Assembly (NCBI GenBank): GCA_937988735.1
Contig: CALKHQ010000119.1
Span: forward strand, 1-11,526
DNA from: an uncultured Alphaproteobacteria bacterium
GTDB lineage: Bacteria > Pseudomonadota > Alphaproteobacteria > CALKHQ01
DNA length: 11,526 nucleotides
Reading direction: 5' to 3'
The notes under the pieces are model-generated. The model searched no databases. It was not told the origin of the DNA and saw only the letters and a list, made by a program, of their open reading frames with translations. Shown here in pieces: positions 1 to 7,469 of the stretch. The translations under genes and the position numbers were made by a program. Positions within the stretch are counted from its first letter, which is position 1. Every line of letters starts with the position of its first letter.

Positions 1-1107
1 GTCGCGCAGCGCCTGCCGTTCCTCCGCCGTCCAGTCCTTCACCAGCTCCCAGGCGGCGTCGAGGGCGGTCGCGTCGTAGAGGAGCCCGACCCACAGCGCC
101 GGCAGCGCGCACAGCAGGCGCCACGGTCCGCCGTCGGCGCCGCGCATCTCGATGAACCGCTTCAGGCGGACTTCGGGGAACAGGGTGGTGAGGTGGTTGG
201 ACCAGTCGCCGAGCGTCGGCCGCTCGCCGGGAAGGCCGGGCAGCCGGCCCTCGAGGAAGTCGCGGAACGACTGGCCGGCGACGTCCACATAGCGGCCGTC
301 GCGGTAGACAAAGTACATCGGGACGTCGAGCGCATATTCGGTATAGCGCTCGAAGCCGAAACCGTCCTCGAAGGCGAACGGCAGCATGCCGGTGCGGTCG
401 GGGTCGGTGTCGGTCCAGATGTGGCTGCGGTAGCTGAGGAAGCCGTTGGGCTTGCCCTCGGTGAAGGGCGAGTTGGCGAACAGCGCGGTGGCGACGGGCT
501 GCAGGGCGAGGGCGACGCGGAACTTGCGCACCATGTCGGCCTCGCTGCCGTAGTCGAGGTTCACCTGCACGGTACAGGTGCGCAGCATCATGTCGAGGCC
601 GAGATTGCCCTTCTTCGGCATGTAGGCGCGCATGATCCCGTAGCGCCCCTTCGGCATCCACGGCACCTCGTCGCGGCGCAGCGTGGGGTGAAAGCCGGTG
701 CCGATCATGGCGATGCCCAGCTTCTCGCCGACGTGGCGCACCTGGTCGAGGTGGGTGTGGACTTCCGCGCAGGTGTCCTGGATGTTGCGCAGCGGCGCGC
801 CCGACAGTTCGATCTGCCCGCCGGGTTCGAGCGAGATCGAGCAGCCGCTGTCGGCCACCAGCGCGATGATGTTCTCCCCCTCGTAGACCGGCTTCCAGCC
901 GAACTGGAGCAGTCCCTCCAGCATCGCCCGCACGCCGCGCGGGCCGTCATAGGGCAGGGGGCGCAGATCCTCGGTGGTGAAGGCGAACTTCTCGTGCTCG
1001 GTGCCGATGCGCCAGCCGTCGGCGGGCTTCGACCCGGCTTCGAACCACGCGACCAGGTCGCGCTTGTCCGTCACCACGGCCACGTCGGTCTGGGGTACCG
1101 CAGTCAT
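1..1107 (-). CDS. gshA: Glutamate-cysteine ligase, 3' end cut by window edge
   Basis: Catalyses ATP-dependent joining of L-glutamate and L-cysteine, the first step of glutathione synthesis, in the cytoplasm. The minus-strand frame is open for exactly 369 codons from ATG (1105-1107) to the window edge. Family members are around 450 residues, so I infer that roughly 80-90 C-terminal residues lie outside. Visible family motifs are GTEHEKF near residues 35-41, SLEPGGQIELSG at 92-103, RTCTVQVNLDY at 176-186 and an FPEVRLKRFIEMRGAD block at 310-325. These fit the plant/alphaproteobacterial class of the enzyme rather than the E. coli class (family knowledge). A GGAG lies about 10 bases before the start. 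rsmE ends 72 bp upstream in the same direction, so the two are probably co-transcribed. No frameshift or lost motif is visible in the part present. Confidence 0.95.
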   Translation of the reverse strand, partial: MTAVPQTDVAVVTDKRDLVAWFEAGSKPADGWRIGTEHEKFAFTTEDLRPLPYDGPRGVRAMLEGLLQFGWKPVYEGENIIALVADSGCSISLEPGGQIELSGAPLRNIQDTCAEVHTHLDQVRHVGEKLGIAMIGTGFHPTLRRDEVPWMPKGRYGIMRAYMPKKGNLGLDMMLRTCTVQVNLDYGSEADMVRKFRVALALQPVATALFANSPFTEGKPNGFLSYRSHIWTDTDPDRTGMLPFAFEDGFGFERYTEYALDVPMYFVYRDGRYVDVAGQSFRDFLEGRLPGLPGERPTLGDWSNHLTTLFPEVRLKRFIEMRGADGGPWRLLCALPALWVGLLYDATALDAAWELVKDWTAEERQALRD

Positions 1108-1179
1108 CCAGTCTCGCTCCGTCCGGGCATCTGCCGGGGCGGAGATAGCATCCCGACGCCATCCGGAGAATGCGGTCGA

Positions 1180-1926
1180 TCAAGAGGCAGGGACGCGAGG
1201 GACCGGTCCCTTGCGCCAGTCGCCGCACAGCGCCTGGAAGCAGGCGAGCGCCGCAACGGCAGCCGTCTCGGCCCGCAGGATTCGCGGTCCGAGATCGATG
1301 GCGTTAACAATGTCCAGACGCCGCATCAGGTCAAGCTCTGCCGCCGAGAATCCGCCCTCCGGCCCGATCAGGATCGCGGCCGGCAGGACGGCTGCGGCAA
1401 AGGCGTCCGCCGCGGCGATGCCGCCGCCGGTCTCGTCGGCGACGAAAAGTCGCCGTCCTTCCCCTGCAAGGAGGTCGAACGTGTCGCGGAGGCGCCGGGG
1501 CTCGCGCACTTCGGGGACCGACAGGCGCCCGCACTGTTCGGCCGCCTCGCGCGCGATCTCCGCCAGCCGGCGTTCGTTCACCCGGTCGGTGATCGCATGG
1601 TCGGTGAGGACGGGCCACAGCCGTGCCACCCCGAGCTCTGTCGCCTTCTCGACCACGAAGTCGATCCGCGTCTTCTTCAGCGGTGCGAACATCAGCATCA
1701 GGTCGGGCACGGGCGCCTGTGCCGCCACCTGCGTGTCCACCCGGATGGCGGCCGCCTTCTTGCCGAGCTGCTCGATGCGGCCGCGCCAGCCGCCGTCGCG
1801 GCCGTTGAACAGCTCCACCGCCGCGCCTTCGGCCAGCCGCAGCACGGTGCGCAGGTAGTGGACGTCCTCGCTCTCGACCAGGCGCCCGGCGGCAAGGTCT
1901 GCGGTGACGTAGAGTCGCGGGATCAT
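1180..1926 (-). CDS. rsmE: 16S rRNA (uracil-1498-N3)-methyltransferase RsmE
   Basis: A SAM-dependent methyltransferase that modifies U1498 of 16S rRNA in the assembled small subunit. The 248-residue product has the usual family length. It starts MIPRLYV and has an N-terminal PUA-like part (YLRTVLRL, LFNGRDG), then a SPOUT trefoil-knot domain with KKTRIDFVVEKATELGV near residues 93-109, EAAEQCGR, ILIGPEGGFS, and the SAM-binding knot DLGPRILRAETA towards the C-terminus. The frame is open further upstream to 2106, but that extension lies inside the preceding gene and resembles no RsmE sequence. I therefore chose the ATG at 1924-1926. This ATG overlaps the stop of the upstream oxygenase gene as ATGA, a 4-bp overlap that suggests translational coupling. 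gshA follows 72 bp downstream. Confidence 0.95.
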   Translation of the reverse strand: MIPRLYVTADLAAGRLVESEDVHYLRTVLRLAEGAAVELFNGRDGGWRGRIEQLGKKAAAIRVDTQVAAQAPVPDLMLMFAPLKKTRIDFVVEKATELGVARLWPVLTDHAITDRVNERRLAEIAREAAEQCGRLSVPEVREPRRLRDTFDLLAGEGRRLFVADETGGGIAAADAFAAAVLPAAILIGPEGGFSAAELDLMRRLDIVNAIDLGPRILRAETAAVAALACFQALCGDWRKGPVPRVPAS

Positions 1927-2918
1927 CCGGTATAGTAGTGCTCGCGCGCCTCGCGGTCGTCCTCGAGGTCGCGGATGGCGGCGTCGATGTCGGCCATGGC
2001 GTCCTTCAGCAGGCCGACCAGTGTCGCCCGGTCCCCCGTGAACGGCAGGTCGGCGAGCAGCTTGTCCAGCTGCCCGCGCGCCCGCCACGCCTTGTGGCGG
2101 ACCCATTCGGGCAGGATGATGTCAGGCGGATCCACCACGCGGAGGTCATCGAGCCGGGAGAGATCCGGAAGCCCGATTTCCAGCGGCACGTAGCCGTTGA
2201 CCAGCGTGATCCGCTCCGCCGGCTCCTCCAGCGCGCCGCCGCGATGCACGACCATGTTGCCCTGCATCAGCACCGCCCACCCCGCGCCGGGAAACTCCGG
2301 GGCCACCACGTTCTCCGGCGGATAGTCCCGGTGGCCGGCCCTGGCCAGCTCCGCGGCGTCGGCCTTGGTGCCGAGGAAGTACTGGAAGCGGCCGCCCCTG
2401 TGGGTCCGCGGGTCGGTGACCATCATCACGTAGTCGACCTGCAGCGTGTCGTGGTGCCAGCGGTCCACCGGCCGGCCCAGCGTCTCGGGGGCGTAGTTGA
2501 TGTGCCCCCACTGGCTGGGCATGGTGTGCGGCGACAGCGGGCATTCGAGGATGTCGCTCATGAAGGCGCTGACCACGGGGCAGCTGCAGAACGCGCGCAG
2601 GAAACGGGAGCGGTACACCGACTGGCGGACGAAGCGCTCGATGCGTTCGGCGCCGCGGGCGTAGGGGCTGAGCCGCCGGCACAGGTCCAGCACCACCCGC
2701 ACGCCCTCGTCGGAGAGCAGCCGGAACGGCCCGCTGATCGCGATCGGGCTGGGGCACTGCGCGATCTCCTCCGCGGTGTAGCCCAGCTCGGCGAGGGTGA
2801 GCCGCTCCGTCGGCGGGACCAGCGCCAGGTGCACCGCCGGGTCGTAGCGCGGCTCGTCCTCGAACTCCGGCAGTCCGGCGGGGCGGGTGGTCGGGAAGGA
2901 CAGCGGCAGGTTCTGCAT
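1923..2918 (-). CDS. Putative Fe(II)/2-oxoglutarate-dependent oxygenase, paralog B
   Basis: 331 residues; no named gene recognised. A double-stranded beta-helix oxygenase fold is suggested by RWHHD (His155-x-Asp157), GGRFQYFLGT at 175-184, and GNMVVHRGG with His225 followed by Arg236 in ERITLVNGY. His-x-Asp...His is the usual iron facial triad, and an Arg about 11 residues after the distal His usually binds 2-oxoglutarate (family knowledge). Substrate is unknown. There is no signal peptide or membrane segment, so it is likely cytoplasmic. A GAGG precedes the ATG by 9 bases. The product matches the upstream gene along its whole length, with 44 of 55 residues identical across residues 131-185 and no gap there, so this is a tandem duplication. 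The C-terminus overlaps rsmE by 4 bp. The oxygenase class is inferred from motif spacing; a cupin-like non-2OG enzyme is the main alternative. Confidence 0.8.
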   Translation of the reverse strand: MQNLPLSFPTTRPAGLPEFEDEPRYDPAVHLALVPPTERLTLAELGYTAEEIAQCPSPIAISGPFRLLSDEGVRVVLDLCRRLSPYARGAERIERFVRQSVYRSRFLRAFCSCPVVSAFMSDILECPLSPHTMPSQWGHINYAPETLGRPVDRWHHDTLQVDYVMMVTDPRTHRGGRFQYFLGTKADAAELARAGHRDYPPENVVAPEFPGAGWAVLMQGNMVVHRGGALEEPAERITLVNGYVPLEIGLPDLSRLDDLRVVDPPDIILPEWVRHKAWRARGQLDKLLADLPFTGDRATLVGLLKDAMADIDAAIRDLEDDREAREHYYTG

Positions 2919-2937
2919 CGGTCGGACCTCGGAACGG

Positions 2938-2960
2938 CGCGCCCGCGCGGGGCGGGCGCG
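2938..2960. repeat. GC-only inverted repeat between the two oxygenase genes
   Basis: A perfect 9-bp stem (CGCGCCCGC at 2938-2946 and GCGGGCGCG at 2952-2960) encloses a 5-base loop within the 53-bp gap between the two paralogs. No T-run follows on the minus strand, so it is not a classical intrinsic terminator. It could stabilise or partly attenuate the shared mRNA (inference). Confidence 0.6.
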
Positions 2961-2971
2961 GGAGACGCGGG

Positions 2972-3964
2972 TCAGCCGGCGTACCAGACCTCACCCGGCG
3001 GCGCGTCCGAGGTGAGGTCGGCGATGGCATCCTCGACGTCGGCGATGGCCGCACGCAGATGCGCGACCAGCGCCTCGCGGTCGTCGGTGAAGGGCATCTG
3101 CTCGATGGCCGCGTCCAGCTTGGCCCGCGCGAGCCAGGCCTTGTGCCGCGCCCATTCCGGATAGACCACGTGTGGCGGGTCCCACACCCGGAGGTCGCTG
3201 AGCCGCGACGGGTCGGGCTTGGCGATGTCACGGGCGACGTAGCCGTTGATGAAGGTGATCCGTTCCGCCGGCTCCTCCAGCCGGCCGCCGCGGTGCACCA
3301 CCATGTTCCCCTGCTGCAGCAGCGCGTAGCCCGCACCGGGGAAGTGCGGGGAGACGACCCGCTCGGGCGGCGGCTCGCGGCCGGCCTTCGCCAGTTCCGC
3401 GGCCTCGCGCTTGGTGCCGAGGAAATACTGGAAGCGGCCGCCCCGGAAGGTGTTGGGGTCGTTGACCATCAGCACATAGTCGAAGCCCAGCGTGTCGTGA
3501 TGCCAGCGGTCCACGGCCCGGGACAGGTCCTCGGGGGCGTAGTTGATGTGCCCGAGCTGCGCCGGCATGGTGTGGGGCGCCAGCTCGGTCTCGAAGATCT
3601 TCGAGCAGAACTCGGTCACCTCCGGGCTGAGGCACAGCCCGCGGACGAAGCGGGAGCGGTAGGCCGCGCCGCGAACCATCTTCGCGATGCGCCGGCCGCT
3701 CACCGCCGACGGCTCCAGCGCGCGGCAGATCCGGCGCAGCACCGCAACCCCCTCGTCCGAGAGAAGCCGGAACACGCCGGAGACGGCAATGGGGCTGGCG
3801 CAGAGCGCGATCTCCTCGGGCGTGTAGCCCAGCTCGGCCAGTGTCAACCGCCCGGTGCAGGGCTCGAGCGCGAGGTGCCGCGACGGGATGAAGTCCTCGT
3901 CGTCTTCCAGCGGGTCGTAACCCGCGGGGGTTGTGCGCGGGAACAGCAGAGGCTCGGCCAACAT
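2972..3964 (-). CDS. Putative Fe(II)/2-oxoglutarate-dependent oxygenase, paralog A
   Basis: 330 residues, homologous end to end with the gene 53 bp downstream; no named gene recognised. It keeps the same candidate metal ligands: His155-x-Asp157 in RWHHDTL and His224 in GNMVVHRGG. The likely 2-oxoglutarate Arg235 is in ERITFINGY. The N-terminal half (TLAELGYTPEEIALC at 41-55, FRLLSDEGV at 65-73, HTMPAQLGHINYAPE at 131-145) is shared with paralog B and matches no domain I can name. No signal peptide is visible. A strong purine run (AGGGGGTGG in mRNA sense) lies about 8 bases before the ATG. The heparinase-family gene ends 104 bp upstream on the same strand. That gap holds a weak promoter candidate, so this could be the first gene of an oxygenase-oxygenase-rsmE-gshA unit. 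Both copies keep all active-site residues, so neither looks decayed. Confidence 0.8.
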   Translation of the reverse strand: MLAEPLLFPRTTPAGYDPLEDDEDFIPSRHLALEPCTGRLTLAELGYTPEEIALCASPIAVSGVFRLLSDEGVAVLRRICRALEPSAVSGRRIAKMVRGAAYRSRFVRGLCLSPEVTEFCSKIFETELAPHTMPAQLGHINYAPEDLSRAVDRWHHDTLGFDYVLMVNDPNTFRGGRFQYFLGTKREAAELAKAGREPPPERVVSPHFPGAGYALLQQGNMVVHRGGRLEEPAERITFINGYVARDIAKPDPSRLSDLRVWDPPHVVYPEWARHKAWLARAKLDAAIEQMPFTDDREALVAHLRAAIADVEDAIADLTSDAPPGEVWYAG

Positions 3965-3996
3965 CGCGGTGCCACCCCCTGAGATGCCAGTTGGCT

Positions 3997-4027
3997 ATCC
4001 TGAACGACGGCGCCGGGATGCGGTCAA
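3997..4027 (-). promoter_or_regulatory. Weak sigma70-like promoter candidate before the oxygenase pair
   Basis: On the minus strand TTGACC (4022-4027) is followed after 19 bases by CAGGAT (3997-4002). The -35 is good, but the -10 matches only half the consensus and the spacer is long. It lies in the 104-bp gap between the heparinase-family stop and paralog A. Its placement is sensible but the evidence is thin. Confidence 0.25.
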
Positions 4028-4068
4028 TGGCAAAATGAGGGGCCGCCGTGCTGCCGGTGTTGCTGCGG

Positions 4069-5763
4069 TCAGGCGACCCGCTGCAGGGCCCAGCGCACCT
4101 GCGCGCCGTTGTGGTCGGTGGCGCCGGTGACGACGATCTGCTCGGTGCGCTGCACCGTCTCCCCGTCGGGCACGTAGATCGAGGCGGCGAGTCTCACCTG
4201 GCCGCCCCTGGCGCGGAACCGCCAGCCCGACTTGTCCGGCAGCCGGATCAGCACCGTCGCCTGGTCCTGGGCGAGGGTAGCGCGCACCCGCGGGTGCAGG
4301 TGGAAGCGGAGCGTGAACGACTGCCGTTCGGCCGAGGCCCCGCCCGCCGGAACGAGCGTGTCCTCGCCGCGCCAGTCCTGGCCGGCCGCGTCGCAGTAGA
4401 GGGCGCGCCTGTGCAGCAGCCCGAACCGTTGGGCGTAGCCCGCATGGGTGGCCTCGATCAGGCACGCCCCTTCGTGCTCGCTGAACCTCGGTTCGTCCAC
4501 CCCCTCGCGCAGCGCGCGCGGATCGGCGTTGGTGTCGGCGACGGTCAGCGTCGAATGGGCGGCGGTCGCGCGCATCGCGTTCCGCCACGCCGCGCCGCCC
4601 TCGACCATGGCGCCGCAGTTGACGATAACCCGCTGCCGCCCGATCGACAGCTCGAACGCCAGCGGCCCGGCGTGGAGCTCCTCCGCGTCCGCGCGGGGCG
4701 GGACGCCGCAGTCCATGATCAGCACCGCGTTGCCGGCCGCGATCCGGGCGTAGCCGGAGTGGCGCGCCACCGTCGGGCTCGCGCCGGCGGCCTGCGCCCG
4801 GTCCAGCGCCAGATCGATCGCCTCCGCGCTTCCCTCCTGCGCACCGTGGAACAGGGCGAGCGCGCCGTCGCCGTGACGCAGCATCCGCAGCACCGGCGCG
4901 CTGCGGTCGAGCGCGTGCTGCAGCCAGTCCGGCACGCCGAGCAGCGACGCGGACAGCGCGTGGCGGGCAGCGGCAAGGTCGCAGACGGTGGCGAACTGCT
5001 GTGCCGGGGACCGGCCGACATGGCCGCCGTCCGGATGGAGCTGCTCGCCGAGCGTCCGCGCCAGCCGTGCCATCAGCCGCAGCAGCGCCTTGGTGGCGAG
5101 CTGCTCGCCGATCGCCTGTCCGGGCATCAGCGCGATCGCCGCGACGATACCGTTGCACAGGGCGCCGATGCGGGCCTGTCCGTCCACGTCCTCGGCGCCG
5201 GCCCGGCAGAGATGGCGGAGCTGGCGGCGGGCAGAGGCGATCAGCGCGTCTTGGGTCGCCTGCCGCGTCTCGGCATCCGGCGCGCCGTCGGTGATGAAGC
5301 TGAAATGGCTGGTCCAGCTCGCGAGCCGGCGCGCGAGCAGGTCCGAACGCCAGGCGAGCGCGTGCCAGCGGCCGTAGCGCTCCAGCCAGTAGGCGGTGGC
5401 GGCATGGGCGAGGGTGCAGGCTTCCGCGCTGCCGACCGCGGCGAGGTCGCGCAGCCACGAAAAGCCGTGGCCGTGCAGCAGCGCGTCCACCGACGGCTCG
5501 TACAGCGCCTTCGGATCGCGGCCCCAGGCGTCGAGGAAGGTCGTGCCGCGGCTGCGGTCGCCGGGCCAGATGTCGGGAAGCCCCAGCCAGGCGCCCCGGT
5601 TGCGGGTGGGATCGGTGATGTCCTCGAACGGGATGCGGTCGGCAATCCGCGCCAGCAGAGGCCGCAGCCGCGGATGCCGGCGGCGGACCTCCCGCACCAC
5701 CGATCCGAAGACCAGGTGATCCCGCCAGCGCTCGACGCGGCCGAAGATCTCCGTCTGGATCAC
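4069..5763 (-). CDS. Heparinase II/III-family protein
   Basis: 564 residues. Its architecture fits the heparinase II/III family: an alpha-helical N-terminal toroid-like region (to about residue 320), then a beta-rich C-terminal domain. Visible marks are LHPDGGHVGRSP at 242-252, an SGYARIAAGNAVLIMDCG strand pair at 336-352, RATAAHSTLTVADTN at 398-412 and FHLHPRV at 487-493. Characterised members are polysaccharide lyases acting on uronic-acid-containing glycans (family knowledge). The substrate here is unknown, and no signal peptide is visible, which is odd for an enzyme of external glycans. The start is GTG at 5761-5763, overlapping the rpe stop as GTGA, so translation is probably coupled to rpe. 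From memory, rpe followed by a heparinase II/III gene is a recurrent alphaproteobacterial order, often with purH next. Here purH is absent and the oxygenase pair follows instead. Confidence 0.88.
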   Translation of the reverse strand: MIQTEIFGRVERWRDHLVFGSVVREVRRRHPRLRPLLARIADRIPFEDITDPTRNRGAWLGLPDIWPGDRSRGTTFLDAWGRDPKALYEPSVDALLHGHGFSWLRDLAAVGSAEACTLAHAATAYWLERYGRWHALAWRSDLLARRLASWTSHFSFITDGAPDAETRQATQDALIASARRQLRHLCRAGAEDVDGQARIGALCNGIVAAIALMPGQAIGEQLATKALLRLMARLARTLGEQLHPDGGHVGRSPAQQFATVCDLAAARHALSASLLGVPDWLQHALDRSAPVLRMLRHGDGALALFHGAQEGSAEAIDLALDRAQAAGASPTVARHSGYARIAAGNAVLIMDCGVPPRADAEELHAGPLAFELSIGRQRVIVNCGAMVEGGAAWRNAMRATAAHSTLTVADTNADPRALREGVDEPRFSEHEGACLIEATHAGYAQRFGLLHRRALYCDAAGQDWRGEDTLVPAGGASAERQSFTLRFHLHPRVRATLAQDQATVLIRLPDKSGWRFRARGGQVRLAASIYVPDGETVQRTEQIVVTGATDHNGAQVRWALQRVA

Positions 5764-6470
5764 GGGACGACGGCGGCGAGCCGACCGCTATCATGCTGCG
5801 GCGCGCGCAGCGCCGCGATGTTCGGCCCGTAGCGCGCGGCGCCACCGGTGAAGACGGCGGAGCCGGCGACCAGCACATCCGCGCCGGCATTGATCGCGAG
5901 CGGCGCCGTCTCCGCGTTGATGCCGCCGTCGACTTCGAGCGCGATCGCGCGGTCGCGGGATTCGATCATGGCGCGCACCCGGGCGATCTTCTCGATCATT
6001 GCCGGAAGGAAGCGCTGCCCGCCGAACCCGGGGTTGACGGTCATCACCAGCACGAGGTCGATGTCGTCCAGCACGTGCTCCAGCACCTGCACCGGGGTCG
6101 CCGGGTTCAGCGCGACGCCGGCCCGCTTGCCCAGCCGCCGGATCGCCTGCAGCGTCCGGTGCAGGTGGGGTCCGGCTTCGGGATGGACGGTCAGGATGTC
6201 GGCGCCCGCCTCGGCGAAGGCCTCGAGATAGGGGTCGGCCGGGCTGATCATGAGGTGGACGTCGAACGGCCTGTCGCTGTGACCGCGCAGCGCGCGGACG
6301 ACCGCCGGACCGATGGTCAGATTGGGCACGAAATGGCCGTCCATGACGTCGACATGGATCCAATCAGCGCCGGCCTTGTCGATCGCACGGATTTCCTCGC
6401 CCAGGCGGGCGAAGTCGGCCGACAGGATCGACGGCGCGACGCGCACGGGCGGACGCGGCGACTCGACCAT
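5760..6470 (-). CDS. rpe: Ribulose-phosphate 3-epimerase
   Basis: Interconverts D-ribulose 5-phosphate and D-xylulose 5-phosphate in the pentose phosphate and Calvin pathways; a cytoplasmic TIM-barrel metalloenzyme. The 236-residue product carries the full motif set: APSILSADF at 12-20, HVDVMDGHFVPN at 39-50, DVHLMI at 70-75, MTVNPGFGGQRF at 143-154, EVDGGIN at 179-185 and VAGSAVFTG near 201-209. By comparison with known epimerases, the metal ligands are His39, Asp41, His72 and Asp181, all present. The open frame extends to 6653, but that part is low-complexity and unlike the family, so I chose the ATG at 6468-6470. The ribosome site before it is weak. The stop overlaps the GTG of the heparinase-family gene by 4 bp. 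A Crp-type regulator is transcribed divergently from the other side of a 275-bp gap. Confidence 0.96.
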   Translation of the reverse strand: MVESPRPPVRVAPSILSADFARLGEEIRAIDKAGADWIHVDVMDGHFVPNLTIGPAVVRALRGHSDRPFDVHLMISPADPYLEAFAEAGADILTVHPEAGPHLHRTLQAIRRLGKRAGVALNPATPVQVLEHVLDDIDLVLVMTVNPGFGGQRFLPAMIEKIARVRAMIESRDRAIALEVDGGINAETAPLAINAGADVLVAGSAVFTGGAARYGPNIAALRAPQHDSGRLAAVVP

Positions 6471-6574
6471 GGGCTTGTAGGTATCAGCTTGCCCGGGGGG
6501 CGGCAAGGCGGGCAAGGGCGGGGCGGCAACGCGTCCGCAGGGTGCCGGCGGTCCTCCGCCCTGCGACCGTTGCG

Positions 6575-6597
6575 TGTGATCGCGGCGATTGTGATCG
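6575..6597 (+). promoter_or_regulatory. Two direct TGTGATCG repeats in the rpe/regulator divergent region
   Basis: TGTGATCG occurs at 6575-6582 and again at 6590-6597, a 15-bp period. TGTGA is the half-site recognised by CRP-type regulators, and the adjacent gene encodes one. Neither copy has a good inverted partner at the usual 6-base spacing, so these would be half-sites at best. The rest of the 275-bp gap (6471-6745) holds no gene and no clear promoter consensus. Confidence 0.35.
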
Positions 6598-6745
6598 GGC
6601 TGAACGACACGTCCTGTGTTAGTTTTCCCACCGGCGGCGGCAGCCGGGCGCACCTATGCTCGCAGCCGAAGAGCCGGAGGCGAGGCCCCTTGCGGGTCAC
6701 CGCCCGCCGGCGTGTCCGCAGAAGTGGGGAGGTGAATTCGCACGG

Positions 6746-7438
6746 ATGGTGCCACGACATCTCCTGCAGGGTATCGACATCTTTTCCGATCTCTCGCCCA
6801 CGGAGATCGAGGACATATCCCGGCTCACGGCCTGGACGCGCTATCCGCGCAAGCGCCAGATCATGGCCGAGGGGGACCCGACCACCGACGTGTTCTTCGT
6901 CGTCGAGGGCCGGATCGAGGCCAAGAGCTTCTCGCCCCACGGCAAGGAGGTCACCTACATCGACGTGCCGCAGGGCGGCGTGTTCGGCGAGTTCTCCGCC
7001 ATCGACGGCGAGCCGCGGTCGGCGACGATCGTCGCGATCGAGCCCAGCCTGATCGGCCGGATGACCGCGGAGAACTTCCGCGCGACGCTCCTTGCCCATC
7101 CGAAGGCCCACATGCGGGTCACCGAGCTCCTGGTGGCGAAGGCGCGCGCGCTCAGCCGGCGGATCTACGAGTTCAGCACGCTCGCGGTGCGGATGCGGGT
7201 GCAGGCGGAGCTGCTGCGGCTTGCCCGTCCGGCGGATGGCGACCCCAACCGGGCGGTGGTCCAGCCGGCGCCCACGCACCACGAGTTCGCCACCCGGGTC
7301 AGCACCCATCGTGAGGCGGTCACGCGCGAGCTCAACTATCTCGCGTCGATCGGGCTGGTCGGGCTCGGCAACCGCCGGATCGAGATCCTCGACCTCGAGC
7401 GCCTGCGCCAGATGGTCGAGGGCGCACACGTGGGTTGA
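6746..7438 (+). CDS. Crp/Fnr-family transcriptional regulator
   Basis: A 230-residue regulator. Residues 5-112 form a cyclic-nucleotide-binding beta-roll. Its phosphate-binding cassette reads FGEFSAIDGEPRSAT at 80-94, keeping the Gly-Glu and Arg-Ser pairs that contact cAMP in E. coli CRP. A long dimer helix follows (about 113-158). A winged helix-turn-helix (about 177-216) has THREAVTREL as recognition helix, matching the SRETVGRIL pattern of CRP. The product has no cysteine, so it is not an FNR-type iron-sulfur sensor. It probably binds cAMP or a similar nucleotide (inference). The frame opens earlier at 6656, but the extra 30 residues are not family-like, and a GGGGAGGTGA lies upstream of the ATG at 6746 with a rather long spacing (about 11-13 bases). 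It is transcribed divergently from rpe. TGTGA motifs lie on both sides of the gene, suggesting autoregulation. Confidence 0.92.
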   Translation: MVPRHLLQGIDIFSDLSPTEIEDISRLTAWTRYPRKRQIMAEGDPTTDVFFVVEGRIEAKSFSPHGKEVTYIDVPQGGVFGEFSAIDGEPRSATIVAIEPSLIGRMTAENFRATLLAHPKAHMRVTELLVAKARALSRRIYEFSTLAVRMRVQAELLRLARPADGDPNRAVVQPAPTHHEFATRVSTHREAVTRELNYLASIGLVGLGNRRIEILDLERLRQMVEGAHVG

Positions 7439-7469
7439 ACGGGCACGCCCGGAGCCGTCGTGAACGGAT

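Noticed and set aside
193..1935. 580-codon plus-strand open frame over gshA and rsmE
   Set aside because: It lies antisense to two clearly recognised genes and its translation resembles no family; long antisense frames are expected at this GC content.
1927..2106. N-terminal extension of rsmE
   Set aside because: It overlaps the C-terminal coding part of the oxygenase paralog B and has no RsmE-like sequence; the ATG at 1924-1926 gives the normal family length.
6471..6653. N-terminal extension of rpe
   Set aside because: Low-complexity Pro/Ala/Gly sequence, not part of the epimerase fold; the ATG at 6468-6470 fits the family.
6656..6745. Longer start for the Crp-type regulator
   Set aside because: The 30 extra residues are not family-like, and the purine-rich ribosome site lies inside this stretch ahead of the later ATG.
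7440..7451. CGGG-CACG-CCCG mini-hairpin right after the regulator stop as a terminator
   Set aside because: Only four pairs and no T-run follows it.
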